Source of the DNA: Arctopsyche grandis
Taxonomy: Eukaryota; Arthropoda; Insecta; Trichoptera; Hydropsychidae
DNA: 64,000 nucleotides
NCBI RefSeq assembly: GCF_051622035.1
Contig: NC_135355.1
Coordinates: 41,767,486-41,831,485, forward strand
Direction: 5' to 3'
Shown: positions 34,640 to 46,151 of the stretch, in pieces
Layout: each line of letters begins with the position of its first letter
Position numbering within the stretch: the stretch's first letter is position 1
Notes under the pieces: generated by a model
What the model was told of the DNA's origin: nothing
Databases searched by the model: none
The model's input: only the letters and a program-made list of their open reading frames with translations
Translations under genes and position numbers: made by a program

Positions 34640-35120
34640 CCGAGAATTCATCGGGATGACGGAAGTAGGTTTCGAAACGGGAGGTTTCGTACAAGTGCTG
34701 CCGGGAGAGGACAACTTGGGGCGCTGTCAAGGGCAACATCGAGAAGCAGCATCCGGCAATTGCAGAGTCATCCAAAGGGCGACCGGGACGAGTGCAGTTC
34801 ACCGGTCCACTCACGCCGCAAGTACCAAGAATTAGCGTCTGTAGGTGACGACGATCCACGGGAAAGCTTCGTCGTCAGAAGAGGAGCGGAGAGCAGGAAT
34901 GCGGAGGAGCAAGAATTCATCGGGATGACGGAAGGAGGTTACGAAACGGGAGGTTTCGTACAAGTGCTGCCGGGAGAGGACAACTTGAGGCGTTGTCAAG
35001 GGCAACATCGGAGAGCAGCATTCGGCAATTGCAGAGTCATCCAAAGGGCGACCGGGACGAGGGCAGTTCGCCAATTCGCCGCAAGTAGCAAGAATTAGAG
35101 GCTGTAGGTGACGACGATCC
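34640..35120 (+). repeat. Long tandem repeat inside the LTR element
   Basis: Two diverged copies, period about 270 bases, beginning near ATTCATCGGGATGACGGAAG. Confidence 0.7.
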
Positions 35121-35755
35121 ACGGGAAAGCATCTTCGTCAGAAGAGGAGCGGAGATCGACTACAACAGAGATGTCGATTACAAGCCACTATTCCCTTCAA
35201 CTGTTTGTTGACGGCAGATGTCAACAAACTGGAAAAATCTAACTGGAAACTAGTCGAGTCTAATTGGAAGAGTCGGAAAGTAAACGGATTGAAATGGAAT
35301 TCAATCGGAACCATGCAACGGCAGAGAGGCACATCTATCAGATTGGATAAATGTTGGTTGGTCAGTCGGCGGAGTCAATCAAGTCACTTTTGGGAGGATA
35401 GAGGCACCGTTTCAGAGGGAATGGCAACGGAAGCACGTTCTGGGTGGAACGTTGGTCTGCAGCAGGATGCTGGGCCACATGACAGGAAGACGGGGCCACC
35501 GCAACAAATTTGGACGTTGGGGAAACGAGCGACTTGGATCAACCACGTGAGGGCATTTGAAACCGAAGAAACGCCAGATCGCGACTTCAACAAGAGAGAG
35601 CGGAACAATTGATATACGTCAACATCGAAAATATCTAGTTGGAAACTAGTGGAAACACGAGTACCTGAAGAAATACATGGACAGTTGCAGCAGTGTTTAG
35701 ATCATCTCGCAGATGTAACGGGAAAATACATCAGAAAGAAATGGATTTCAGTTGG

Positions 35756-36250
35756 GTCAATGGAACGGAAAAGAAGCACATTCAACAGAGTGACAGACTG
35801 TTGGGTGCACATTTACCAAGGTCAATGGAACGGAAAAGAAACAACCAGCAGAGTGGCAGACTGAGGTGTGCACATTTTCCAGGGTCAAGGGAACGGAAAA
35901 GAAGCACCACCAACAGAGTGGCAGACTGAGGGGTGCACATTTTCCAGGGTCAACCGTCATTTTTGTGAGGATGGTGGCGATTCTTGTGGGACATGGCTTT
36001 GGAGCACGTTCTGGGTTGAACGTTGGTCTGCAGCAGGATGCTGGGCCACATGACAGAGGAACTTTGGGCCACCGTAGCAAATTTGGACGATGGTGACACG
36101 AGAGCAATGGACCAAGTCACTTTTGTGAGGATGGGAGCGATTCTTGTGGGACATGGCTTTGGAGCACGTTCTGGGTTGAACGTTGGTCTGCAGCAGGATG
36201 CTGGGCCACATGACAGGAATACGGGGCTGCCATAGCAAATTTGGACTTTG
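35756..36250 (+). repeat. Clustered tandem repeats inside the LTR element
   Basis: Three copies of a stretch around GGTCAATGGAACGGAAAAGA, then two copies (period about 160) around TTTTGTGAGGATGG. Confidence 0.7.
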
Positions 36251-36362
36251 GTGATACGAGCAACATGGACCAAACACGTGAGAAATTTTGGACCGAAGAG
36301 CTAACAAATAATGATTTCCAAATGTAAAACATCGGATGACTAATTTTAGGGGATTAGAAATG

Positions 36363-36600
36363 TAATGTAACTGTTTCCATTGTAAAGGTGATGTAAATTG
36401 AAGGGTAACGAAAGTTTAATGCAATTGTTTCCATTGTAAAGGTGACGTAAGGTGAAGTGTAATGAAAGTTTTATGTAATTGTTTCCATTGTAAAGGTGAC
36501 GTAAATTGAAGTTTAACGAAAGTTAATGTAATTGTTTCCATTGTAAAGGTGACGTTAATCTAACTGTAACAGAATTTAAATTGTAAAGGTAACGTTAATG
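36363..36600 (+). repeat. 57-bp tandem repeat inside the LTR element
   Basis: About four copies centred on TGTTTCCATTGTAAAGGTGA, diverging to the right. Confidence 0.75.
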
Positions 36601-36767
36601 TAACGGTAATAGATTTTAAATGTCATTGTTTCCATTGTAACTGTAAAAATAACGACTGTAATTGTAAATGTAACTTTGACTGATATCAAAGATAAATGTA
36701 ACTACTGTAGATTTATCAGTTCGGATTTGTTGGTCAATCGGGACGATTTGACCTAAGAGGGAGGCAA

Positions 36768-37304
36768 TGTAACGTACGCCGCGGATTAAGCGAATAGAAT
36801 CCCAGAGACTGTGTGACCGTTCAAAGATTACCTGTAACGGATATCTGTTAACGGATTAACTAAATGCATACCGTGCGACTGGTATAAGTGGGTTTTAAGG
36901 ATTAGCGACAAGCTAAGTGCATGAAACAATGATTGCACTTCTCATACCGTGGGAATACATATCCGAATACGTGACTATACAGTAGGTAAACAGATTAGAC
37001 GTCCTGAGAGACCGTGAGACCGGTGTAAGTGGTTTTAGGGATTAGCGACAAGCTAAGTGCATGAAAGCTAAACAATGATTGCACTTCTCATACCGTGGGA
37101 ATACATATCCGAATACGTGACTATACAGTAGGTAAACAGATTAGACGTCCTGAGAGATCTACCCCTTATAAGGCGGTACGTAGGCGATATCAGGTCATTC
37201 TGGACTGAGCGGTGACAGTGCGTGTAACTCCTGAATCATCAATAAATGCTGTGAAACGATTGTTGGCCTTTTACTTGGATCCTCCACCCACCCCGTACGC
37301 AACA
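36768..37304 (+). mobile_element. 3' LTR
   Basis: Starts TGTAACGTACGCC and ends CGTACGCAACA. Contains an internal duplication of roughly 150 bases (about 36860-37155) that the related solo LTR at 20806-21189 lacks, which explains its greater length. Confidence 0.8.
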
Positions 37305-37942
37305 GTATTAAAGCTAATCAGTATTCACTACACAATAACCATGATCGGTGACACATCACTTGCAAAACTTGATTTTAAGTGGCAGTCGTTACATAACAAT
37401 TCATTCCATAATAATAACAATTCAAAACAACATATCAATTCGGAAATCAACGAAAACACAATATCTAATCAATGGTCTGGTATACAAATATTTAAAATAT
37501 AAAAAAAAACTCATGGGGTGGCGATTTACGCAATGGTAATTTTAATATACTTATGTACATTATTTATGCACAATAAATAAGGCAAATATAAAAAAAATCT
37601 GTATATCTTTTTTGATTCCTTTTTATTTTATTCCGTTTTATTACTTTATTTTACCATAAATTTTATTATAAATATGTACAATGGATGCTATACAATATGG
37701 TATAGTATATATAGCAAAAGGAAATACAAAGCTACAAAAGCAATTATTTTTTTCAATGTCCTTAATTTAGTTCACTCACCATTAGGTGGGAATTCCTTTT
37801 TAAATATTCGGTCGGGCGCAATATAGTGTATATAGAGTTTAAGGACTATTTGCAGAGAAATGTTATAACATTTCTCTGTCTATGTTACTACGTCATCTGT
37901 TGATATCGCGTCGAAAAATTACTAAATAATAAAATTTACTAC
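37305..37942. other. Spacer shared by units 4 and 6
   Basis: AT-rich. A short frame (MIGDTSLAKLDFKW) recurs in unit 6, but no family is recognisable. Confidence 0.4.
37853..37878. repeat. 26-bp perfect palindrome, unit 4
   Basis: CAGAGAAATGTTA followed directly by its reverse complement, no loop. The same palindrome is at 56260-56285. Confidence 0.92.
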
Positions 37943-39221
37943 TATTGGTTTGAAACTCGGCTATAGCTCGTGCAGCGAAAGCTGGCACGTACCAATACAA
38001 ACACGTATATTGTGTCCGTGAAGATATGAATAAGATTTTTTGTATCTGTTTTCTAGGACAATCAGTTGGTCCCTTTCATACGCACCCACTTTCCGAGCAT
38101 GACAGAAACAACAATTATTTTTTGTATTGCTCAAAGTGTGCACTACAGGATGATTTTTTCCAGTTTCACTGGTCAGTCACCGATCAACCCCCACAAACTG
38201 ACGTAACGCGTTCTTATATTGTTTGCTAATTGGTTAATTGGAGTTATTTCATTAGAATTAGTGGATATATGATAATAAAATGCTTTGTAATAAAATTGGA
38301 TCTGGGAAAACACTAACTGGACAATCTCGCGAAATTGTGTATAATGTTTTCAACTATTTCATGCATCGTATAGTGAATAGTGAAAGTGACGAAAGAAATA
38401 GTTTTATGAAAAATTTATATACTTCAACTGTGGAAGCGACTGGTGTTTCTAATAGAAGTGTTCAGCGAATTGTTTGTGAAGTACGAAATCAATTTGTGGT
38501 GGCTAATAAACCGCCAACATCGCAACCTTCAATATCGGAGCCATCAACGACACAACCTATATCTTCAGAGTCATCAGATCCAGCAGCATCCACATCTTCA
38601 TCGACTGTGCGAGTTGTTTTAAGGACTTTTATTTATGACAAGTTCTGACTCGGCCACAAAATTCTGAAGCCGACAAACAATTCTATGCAAAATAATGAAA
38701 AAATATTTTGATGGTCTAGGCACCCAACAGTAAACAAATTTGAAATGAGCAAATTAACAACAAAGTGTAGCGCTTTCTTTGCGAATTTATTTATTATCTT
38801 TGTAATGGTCGGGACTTTACTAATACTAGCCGACAAAGAAGAATGTCTATACATAATAATGAAAAGGACTGCATAATTATCAAAATTCGAACACTTTTAA
38901 AATCACTTATTTCCTGTTTAATATAATTCATATCCTATATATTTTTTTAATTTTTTAATTCTTATTAATTTTTGCGTACGTACGTTTGTTTTACTTATAA
39001 TTTAAAAAAAACGCTATTTATCATTTTATTTGTGGCACGTATTCAAATATTAAATAAATATGCCATCCAAATTACATCATAGAACTTAAAAATATTTCAC
39101 GATCGGTTGAAATAAAATATATAAATATTAGGGTGTTAATTTCAACAGCCTGTATATGAAAAATGCATTTGTGTAAGTACTGTGCACGCGCCTTCTGTAG
39201 CTAATATACCTATACTACTGT
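37943..39221 (+). mobile_element. 1.28-kb stretch with a transposase N-terminal fragment
   Basis: Present in unit 4 and absent from unit 6. Bounded by similar TACTATTGGTTTGAAACTCG and TACTACTGTTTTGAAACTCG. Contains the frame at 38280-38648. It may be part of a Tc1/mariner-like element, but inverted terminal repeats are not evident. Confidence 0.5.
38280..38648 (+). pseudogene. Helix-turn-helix fragment, IS630/mariner-like transposase
   Basis: 122 codons. SREIVYNVFNYFM and VEATGVSNRSVQRIVCE match the N-terminal helix-turn-helix of DDE_3-type transposases common in insects, followed by a serine/proline/threonine linker. The catalytic part is missing. Confidence 0.5.
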
Positions 39222-39719
39222 TTTGAAACTCGAAATTCGGTGAACTTGTCTTTCGATATAAAGATATTAGACGAATTTACCATTCGGTCTACAGATTTTC
39301 GGTAAAAGCGTCATTATTGGAATAGCATTCGGTGAATTGATTTAGATGTATTGCATTCGACCAATTTACCTGCTCCCGAATGCGCTTGTTTACTTGATCG
39401 ATCGGTGCCAGACCGAGGGCCAATACTCGACAGGAGTCCGGCCTGGCTAGACACCTGCTCTCCCGAAACCATCTCTGCTCGCCATACTCCGGTCTTTGCC
39501 GACCGGAAGCTTCCAATCTTCGCCATTCGAGTATTCATTTCGATCTTTCACTATGGAGCTGTCCTGATGCTGGCCTTCTCGTCGTCAGCAGCTTCAGCGA
39601 CGACGAAGGGCCGCCAATTACGCCCGAAAACTCAGGTTGGCCGACTCTCGTTTTACTCAAACTCACAATTGTTTCCAGGCTGCTGCTTTGTTCCGGCTTT
39701 TAGATTTTTAATCTTTCAG

Positions 39720-39779
39720 GCTTTCGTTCCTTATTATTTAGATCCGGAATCCACTCGGGGCGGAGCAGCTGCGGCATAA
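39720..39779 (+). other. Candidate terminal exon, unit 4
   Basis: AFVPYYLDPESTRGGAAAA after an 84-bp candidate intron (39636-39719). The upstream open stretch ends KGRQLRPKTQ in the same phase. The alternative upstream frame (SSFSDDEGPPITPENSG) would splice out of phase. Confidence 0.3.
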
Positions 39780-39920
39780 TATTACTATATTAAACTACGA
39801 CATCTACTTTTTTTTTTCACTAGCCTCTTCTTACTTCGCTTTCGAATTTTTTTAATCACATAGCGTCTCAATCTGTAAAGAATATACAACTATTTTTTTT
39901 CACCCTTGCCCCAACTGAAA

Positions 39921-40208
39921 TCCGATCCGCTGTAGGAAGACTTGGTTAAAACGTACATGCTACCTCTTTCAACACCTCTCGACCGATAGCATTTCGTATA
40001 GAAGCCGTCGTAACCAGCTATATTAATTACAATATTTTCCGTATCCATTTCCCAAATAGCCACCACAGGTGGATATATGAGAACTGGATATGGAAAATAT
40101 TGTAAGTAATATTGTCGTCGGCCCCATGGACATGTTCGAAATTCTATTAGTCGAAATGGGGTGAAAAGGACATATGCGTTTAACCCAAGTCTCATATGTG
40201 GCGGATGG
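39921..40208. repeat. Long imperfect palindrome, unit 4
   Basis: Intact palindrome that shows the empty CTCATATG target (40191-40198) for the MITE found in unit 2. Confidence 0.65.
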
Positions 40209-40220
40209 CATATAGTCATT

Positions 40221-40372
40221 ACTAAGGGAAGGCGGTCAAGTTGTTTTTGCCCAAAAACAATGGTTAACTATTGTCAATTACTATTGTCCTTCATAGGAAG
40301 AGAGCAAAAAAAAGGTTGATAATGGTGAACCATTTTTTTGAGGCAAAAGCAACTCGACCGCCTTCCCTCAGT
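40221..40372. mobile_element. Foldback MITE, unit 5
   Basis: Practically the same sequence as the unit 1 copy. Confidence 0.7.
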
Positions 40373-41411
40373 TATGTCTAAGCTTCGACGCTCAGCGTGC
40401 TAAATGTGTTCACTTTTGTCAACCTTTTTTTCTCCTACTTTCTCGGACAATGGAGAGGTCTATTGTTATTTTATGGCAGCGAATCGGAATCAGCTTGGGG
40501 CGGGTCATGAGCTGTTTTGGCCCATTTCGTAAATAAAATCTGAACGCTCTCTTCCTCCAATATCTACTACTATAGTACTATTTTTTTTAAATATAAAGCG
40601 ATTACCCGGTTGGGCCCTTGCGATTTTTTCCGTGCCCCATTTCCATAAAATTTGATCTTCACTTATGTATAATTATTTTTCGCTTTTTGCATAAAATTTT
40701 GTATTATCGAGTATATTCATATGCAAAGGTATTGAGAAAGCTGGAGTTAATTTTGCCGAGTCGTTCTTTTTTTTTCGCATCTCCCACTTTTAATTGTTTT
40801 GGCGTGAAATTCTGCGTTTCGAATTTTAATATTATATTACTGTAAATTAGACGAAAACGTTGAATTTTGTCGTCTTTTCAAAATGGCGGAATTCCCTTCC
40901 ATACGTGAAACATATTCCCTACCATATGTGACATGGTAACGTTTCAAATGTTCGCAACTGATTTATGATTTAAAACAGCTCGAGATGCTATTCATGATAT
41001 GATTTTGAATATTATTGTTGTATATATTATTGCAATATTGCCGTCCATTGCGTATATTCGACTGCCGACAGATTATCCAATCTACATACATACATATATT
41101 CGACCATTTTTGAATCCCAATAGTACCGGATTGTTCAATTGGATTAAATTATTCCGAGCGGTCACTTTGAAGGTCTTATAGCTTTTCGATATTATTTTTA
41201 TTTTTATCTACGTATCAATTTGTATTACTTATTATAAAAATATGAAATATTTAATATAAAATGGCGAATCATAGGTCATAGTCCCCAAAATATCCTTTGT
41301 CTCGATATTATTCAAATTCGTCGACTTCGGGTGGACGGTTTTAAAAAGAAAAATCTCAATTTTTCAGAATTGACGAATTTGGAATGTATTTATTAGCTTT
41401 TTTTTCAATTT

Positions 41412-41718
41412 GTGCGCCTCCATTCCGCAGGGAGATGCGTCCCGGGGAATCCGCCATTTGCAAAATCTATATGCGTTGCACAAAATCCATAAATCACAAG
41501 GTGATGCAAGGTCGGCATGGCCTGGATGACCCGTCCCTGTGGCGAGTAAAATGTGCGCAGAAGCGGCCTTCGGTACAGTTTGGCGGCGCGCGCATCTTTT
41601 CCGGGGAGTGGGGGCAAGCCGTCGCCAATGCAACGACCATCCATCACCTTGTTATGCTTATTGATTTCGTCTGCCGCCTGTTGCTCTTGCCTCTTCCCTC
41701 TTACCTCTTGCCTGCTGC
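41412..41718 (+). other. GC-rich block with open frame, unit 5
   Basis: Same as unit 1, and likewise interrupted at its 3' end by the hAT transposon. Confidence 0.3.
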
Positions 41719-44700
41719 CAGTGGCGTAACGTGAATTCCAGGCGCCCCCCCGCAAAATATTTTACGGCGCCCCCCCCATATACACATATTATTTTCTTTT
41801 CGCCAAAATAATTTTTCAAAATACATACCTTTTTACGTAGAAAAATCTGTTCTTCTGGACTTCGCATTGGCAAACACTTCGATTATTTCGTTAAAATTCA
41901 TTTTATTTGTTCTCTCATGTTCAATACTAATCAGCGCTAATGCTTTGAGTCGATGTTGTGACATAGTTGACCTTAAGTAATTTTTAATAAGTTTCAACTT
42001 AGAGAACGAGCGCTCAGCAGTGGCTACAGTTACCGGAAGCGTGAGGAACAAGTTGATTGCGGTGGCGATATCAGGAAATGACGAATTTATAGTGTAAAAA
42101 TCACAAATGAAGAGCTTCGCCAAATTATGAACACTGTCGATCTTCTCTATTTTTTCTCTTAAGCACGAACGAAAATCAAGCACCTGGTTAGGTAATGACT
42201 TGCCAAAGTCATTGACATATTGGTCGGCTAAAGATTTGGCTTCACGAAATAAGTCGTCATCTGATAATTGAATGAGATTTTTACTTTGTAGGAAGGCGAA
42301 CTTTGAAATAATATCGTTAAAAGATGTAAAACGAACCTTCAATTGCATCAAGGCTACGTCTAGTGCCGCATTAAAAATTGTTATTTCAAACGTTTTCAAT
42401 GAATCTTGGAATCGTGTATCATTACTAAGTTCATCGAAGTACTTTTTGACAAAAGATTGACGATTCGATGTCAATTTTGGCTCCAAACCCCATTTTGTTG
42501 CAATCGTTGATGAAATCGTTACAAATTCTTCAAATGTATTCCTAAAACGATTGAGATTGTCGTATGCATTTTTGATCATCGACTGAGCACTGATAACATC
42601 GACGTTTTTTGATTGTAGGAGCTTTGATACAAAGTTGAGAGGCTGAAGAATGTTATCAAAAAGCACGAGTAGGAGAATAAATTCGAAACTTTCCATTTTC
42701 TTTTTTAGTCCCTTTGCTTCTGATTGTTCATCCTTTCTTTTACTTTTTAAAATTATTTCTGTAAGAAATTTTAAAACATCTGTATATGAATATCGAAGTG
42801 CATTGATGGAATCTAGTCTTGAAGACCAACGAGTAGGGTTCAATCTTTTTAAAGTAACTGATGGTGAATTTTCCTTAAAAACTTCCCACCTGTTAATGCT
42901 GACAGTGAAAAATTTATAAATTTGTTCAACCACATCAAAAAAATAAGAAGATTTTGGCACATCAGATACGGTATCTTTAATGACGAGATTTAAATTATGA
43001 GCTGCACAGTGAACGTAATGAGCGTTTGGTTCGAGTTCAGTTATCTTTTTTTGTAGACCGTTGTATGCACCACTCATTACTCTGGCACCATCGTAACCCT
43101 GTCCTCTACATTTCGCAATATCTAGTCCTTTACTTGTCAATAAATCCAAAATATATTTTTTTAAACCCTCTGCACTTCTGTTTTTAACATTAAAGAACCC
43201 AACGAATGATTCTTTAATTTCAACATCAATTGGACGTTGAATTTCATCTTTTTGAACAACAATGTATCGAAAAACAACACTCACTTGCTCAATTTTACTT
43301 AAATCTTGAGTACCGTCAATTATGATTGAATAGAAAGGCGAAATTTTTATCTCTTTAAATATTTCATTTTCTATTTGTGTCGAAATTAATTGGATGATTT
43401 CATTTTGAATTTTCGCGCTCAAATAAGTCACAAAACCTGCCTTATGTTTGGTTATCAATGATTGCAAAAGAGGATCATAAGTTGCCAGAAGTTTAATAAG
43501 AGAAATAAATTTTCGAAATGCCAAATTACATTTGGCCAATGTTAATATTACATTAATAATACGATGAATCACTTGACGCCAGTAGTTTACACGACTTTTC
43601 AATTCTGACGAGATATATTCATCAATTGTCTCAGAATTTTTCCACAAATCGTACGTACAACAGGATTTAGTGTGTACTTGAGATTTTTCGTGAATTGAAA
43701 TTTTTTTTGAAAGTCCTCTCCAGTCTTGTATGCCTTCAACCCAAGAGTAATTATAATATTTTGTCAGCAAAAAGCCAACACGGTTCCCAGTACGCTCTAT
43801 TCAGTTTTATCGAGTAACCTAGCCACGTCCTTTGTATTTCAATCCCAGACTGGTTGGTCCACTTAAAATATTTTTTAGAAAAGCATCTTTTTCCAACGAG
43901 GTCTCGAGGAAAAGATACAAGATCAGGTTGACAAGTACCGTGATTCAATATAAATTTCCTCAGATTAGTGTCATTTTCTGTCAGCTCATTTGTGTAATGT
44001 CCTCGGTCAGTCGGATATTTTTCTTGAAGAAGAAACCTTATAAATGAATCGACCACTTCACCAGAAATGTTTGAGGAAGAAGAGCTAGGCTCAGTCGACT
44101 GAATTTCTGCAACAGTTAAGTTCGCCGTATTATCCGTAACTGCTGGTTCAATTACATCGGTATTGCTCAAAGGAGAGCTAGGTTGTTTTTCTGATAAAAC
44201 TGCTGGAGGACTTAATTCCATTATGTCACTAGAGGCTTTGAAAAATTTGTGGATTTTAGTCAATTTCTATGAACTCGCGATTTGAGTATATTTTCGCTTT
44301 CGAGATTCTGCTCCACTGAATTTTTTCTTAAAACAACTCGTATTAAAAAAATATATGTATCGCGAAAGATTTCTCAACTACAGGGATAACACAATGGCAC
44401 ACTTCACGTCACTTTACCCTGAGCAATGAGTTAGTTTTTATATACAATTATCATACACGTTTCGGGAGCTAGTTTTAATGATAATCAATCGCGATCCGAT
44501 TCCAGAGCGTGTTCAAAATCAACTGAAGAAAAGTCTGAAAGAACACAATGATTTTATGAGTAAAGTTGTAAAATTGACATATTTTGGTCGCGTTCTATAA
44601 TTTATTAATGGAAAGACGTTATACTTATGTTGAAAAAAAGGTCGACCCATTATAAAACCGATATGCTTTTCACTTTTATGACGGTCTGCAATGAAATAAT

Positions 44701-45012
44701 TTTGGTCGGAGATTTCAATGCTATTCACGAAAATAAATACAAAGTTGTAAAATTTTATTGGTTTTCACGCCTCATTTAATTTTGTATTATTGTTTTAACG
44801 TTTAATATGTATGTACAAAAGTAGGAGAGAATTCTCAGATACATGTACATCACATAAAACGAGATGCGAATAGTTTGAAAAATAAAGTAGTGTTTAAAAA
44901 ATTGTCACAAAAAAATTTACAGAAAAAGTTAAAAAAATCAGTGAAAAAGACGCGCCGCCTAGCGGCGCCCCCCCGCATTGCGGGGTCTGCGGGCGCGGTA
45001 GTTACGCCACTG
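41719..45012 (-). mobile_element. hAT transposon, unit 5
   Basis: Same ends and same CCTGCTGC target duplication (41711-41718 and 45013-45020) as the unit 1 copy. One insertion event, later duplicated with its unit. Confidence 0.95.
41833..44263 (-). pseudogene. hAT transposase, unit 5 copy
   Basis: Frames at 44263-43751 and 43770-41833. Differs from the unit 1 protein by L146F only, as far as I can see. All three triad positions are retained, and the A-run phase shift is shared. Confidence 0.9.
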
Positions 45013-45423
45013 CCTGCTGCGTATTGTTTTCGCATATGGCCGACGCCCTACGACCAACCTCAGATGTTTAAATATTTTTGATTTTTACTAGCTCTTCCGA
45101 TTACTGCTGATGTACCGGAAAAATGTAATAATAAGAGAAGTGGCTTTAGGCATCATAGTGTTTAAAAATTTCCGCCACAGTCGTGTTTTCTTAATATTTC
45201 CACATGTGAAAAATCCGGCCGAGTTACTTTATAAATATACATACATATGTACATACGACATAGCTGCTTTGTCCTGGTATCCAATTAGGACATGTTAAAG
45301 AATCTTAAACTGATTTTAGATTCTCCTTTAAATTTTTTATACCCTACCCTATGTATGATTGATTTGTTTATTTTTTAATAGTTACGATTGAGATCTTTAT
45401 TCGTGGTTACTATTTTATTGCAG

Positions 45424-46151
45424 CACTTTCGTGTTTCCAACTGAAATCATAGCGTTCTCAGACCGTGTCGACGAATTCAAGAAGATAAACTGTGAAGTAG
45501 TTGCTGCTTCAACTGACAGTCACTTCAGCCACTTGGCATGGATAAACACTCCGAGGAAGGAAGGTAAAAATTGATCCAAAGATAACACAGTCGATTTATC
45601 AATTGCAATTATTATCACATTTACAATGTGACGTTCCATTTAATAACTATAGATAACGACTGCATATAGAGATAACATATATCAACACCACGTGTCATTT
45701 TATGATGCATATTTACATTAATTGCCGTGTTATCTTTGCTTAAAGGTGGACTCGGAGAAATGAAAATACCATTACTTGCCGATAAATCGACAAAAATTGC
45801 TCGCGACTATAACGTTCTCGATGTAGATTCCGGAATTCCCTTCCGAGGCTTGTACATAATTGACGGCAACCAAAAGCTTCGTCAAAATACAGTCAACGAT
45901 CTGCCTGTAGGAAGGTAAGCTATTTTGTTATGTATTTAGGATTTTTTTTTATAAAGTATTTGTGTGTGTGTGTGTATGCATTCATTTTTTTTTTTAATTT
46001 TAGAGATGTCGATGAAACATTGAGATTAGTGCAAGCGTTTCAATACACCGACAAACATGGAGAGGTTTGCCCCGCTGGATGGAAACCTGGACAAAAGACG
46101 ATGAAAGCTGATCCCAAAGGCTCCCAAGAATACTTTAATTCTGCTAATTAA
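45424..46151 (+). pseudogene. Peroxiredoxin exons 2-4 without exon 1, unit 5
   Basis: Exons at 45424-45563, 45746-45914 and 46004-46151, all open with normal splice sites. Shares the cysteine-to-phenylalanine change with unit 1. Exon 3 has two further changes (LDVDSG, and QNTVND for QITVND). It lies 18.9 kb downstream of the only exon 1, so it could serve as an alternative 3' cassette; the product would lack the catalytic cysteine. Confidence 0.9.

Larger units (their letters stand above)
34581..37304 (+). mobile_element. LTR-element fragment (fossil), internal part plus 3' LTR
   Basis: One LTR at the right end is preceded by a purine-rich tract (AGAGGGAGGCAA), and there is no matching left LTR. 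The internal part is full of tandem repeats and shows no recognisable gag or pol. Broken, at least by loss of its 5' end. It interrupts peroxiredoxin exon 3. The family cannot be set beyond LTR retrotransposon. Confidence 0.7.
32097..40220 (+). repeat. Array unit 4 (B type)
   Basis: Carries the B-type MITE at 32254-32386. Peroxiredoxin exon 3 is cut at about 34581 by an LTR-element fragment, and everything between exon 3 and 37305 that other B units have is missing. From 37305 it matches unit 6 from about 55710, apart from a 1.28-kb stretch (37943-39221) present only here. Confidence 0.85.

Noticed and set aside
34593-36332. Overlapping frames on both strands in the LTR-element interior as genes
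   Set aside because: They come from GC-richer tandem repeats, overlap on opposite strands, and show no known domain.
36363-36600. 57-bp repeat series as a CRISPR array
   Set aside because: The repeats are contiguous and diverging with no unique spacers, in a eukaryotic LTR-element context.
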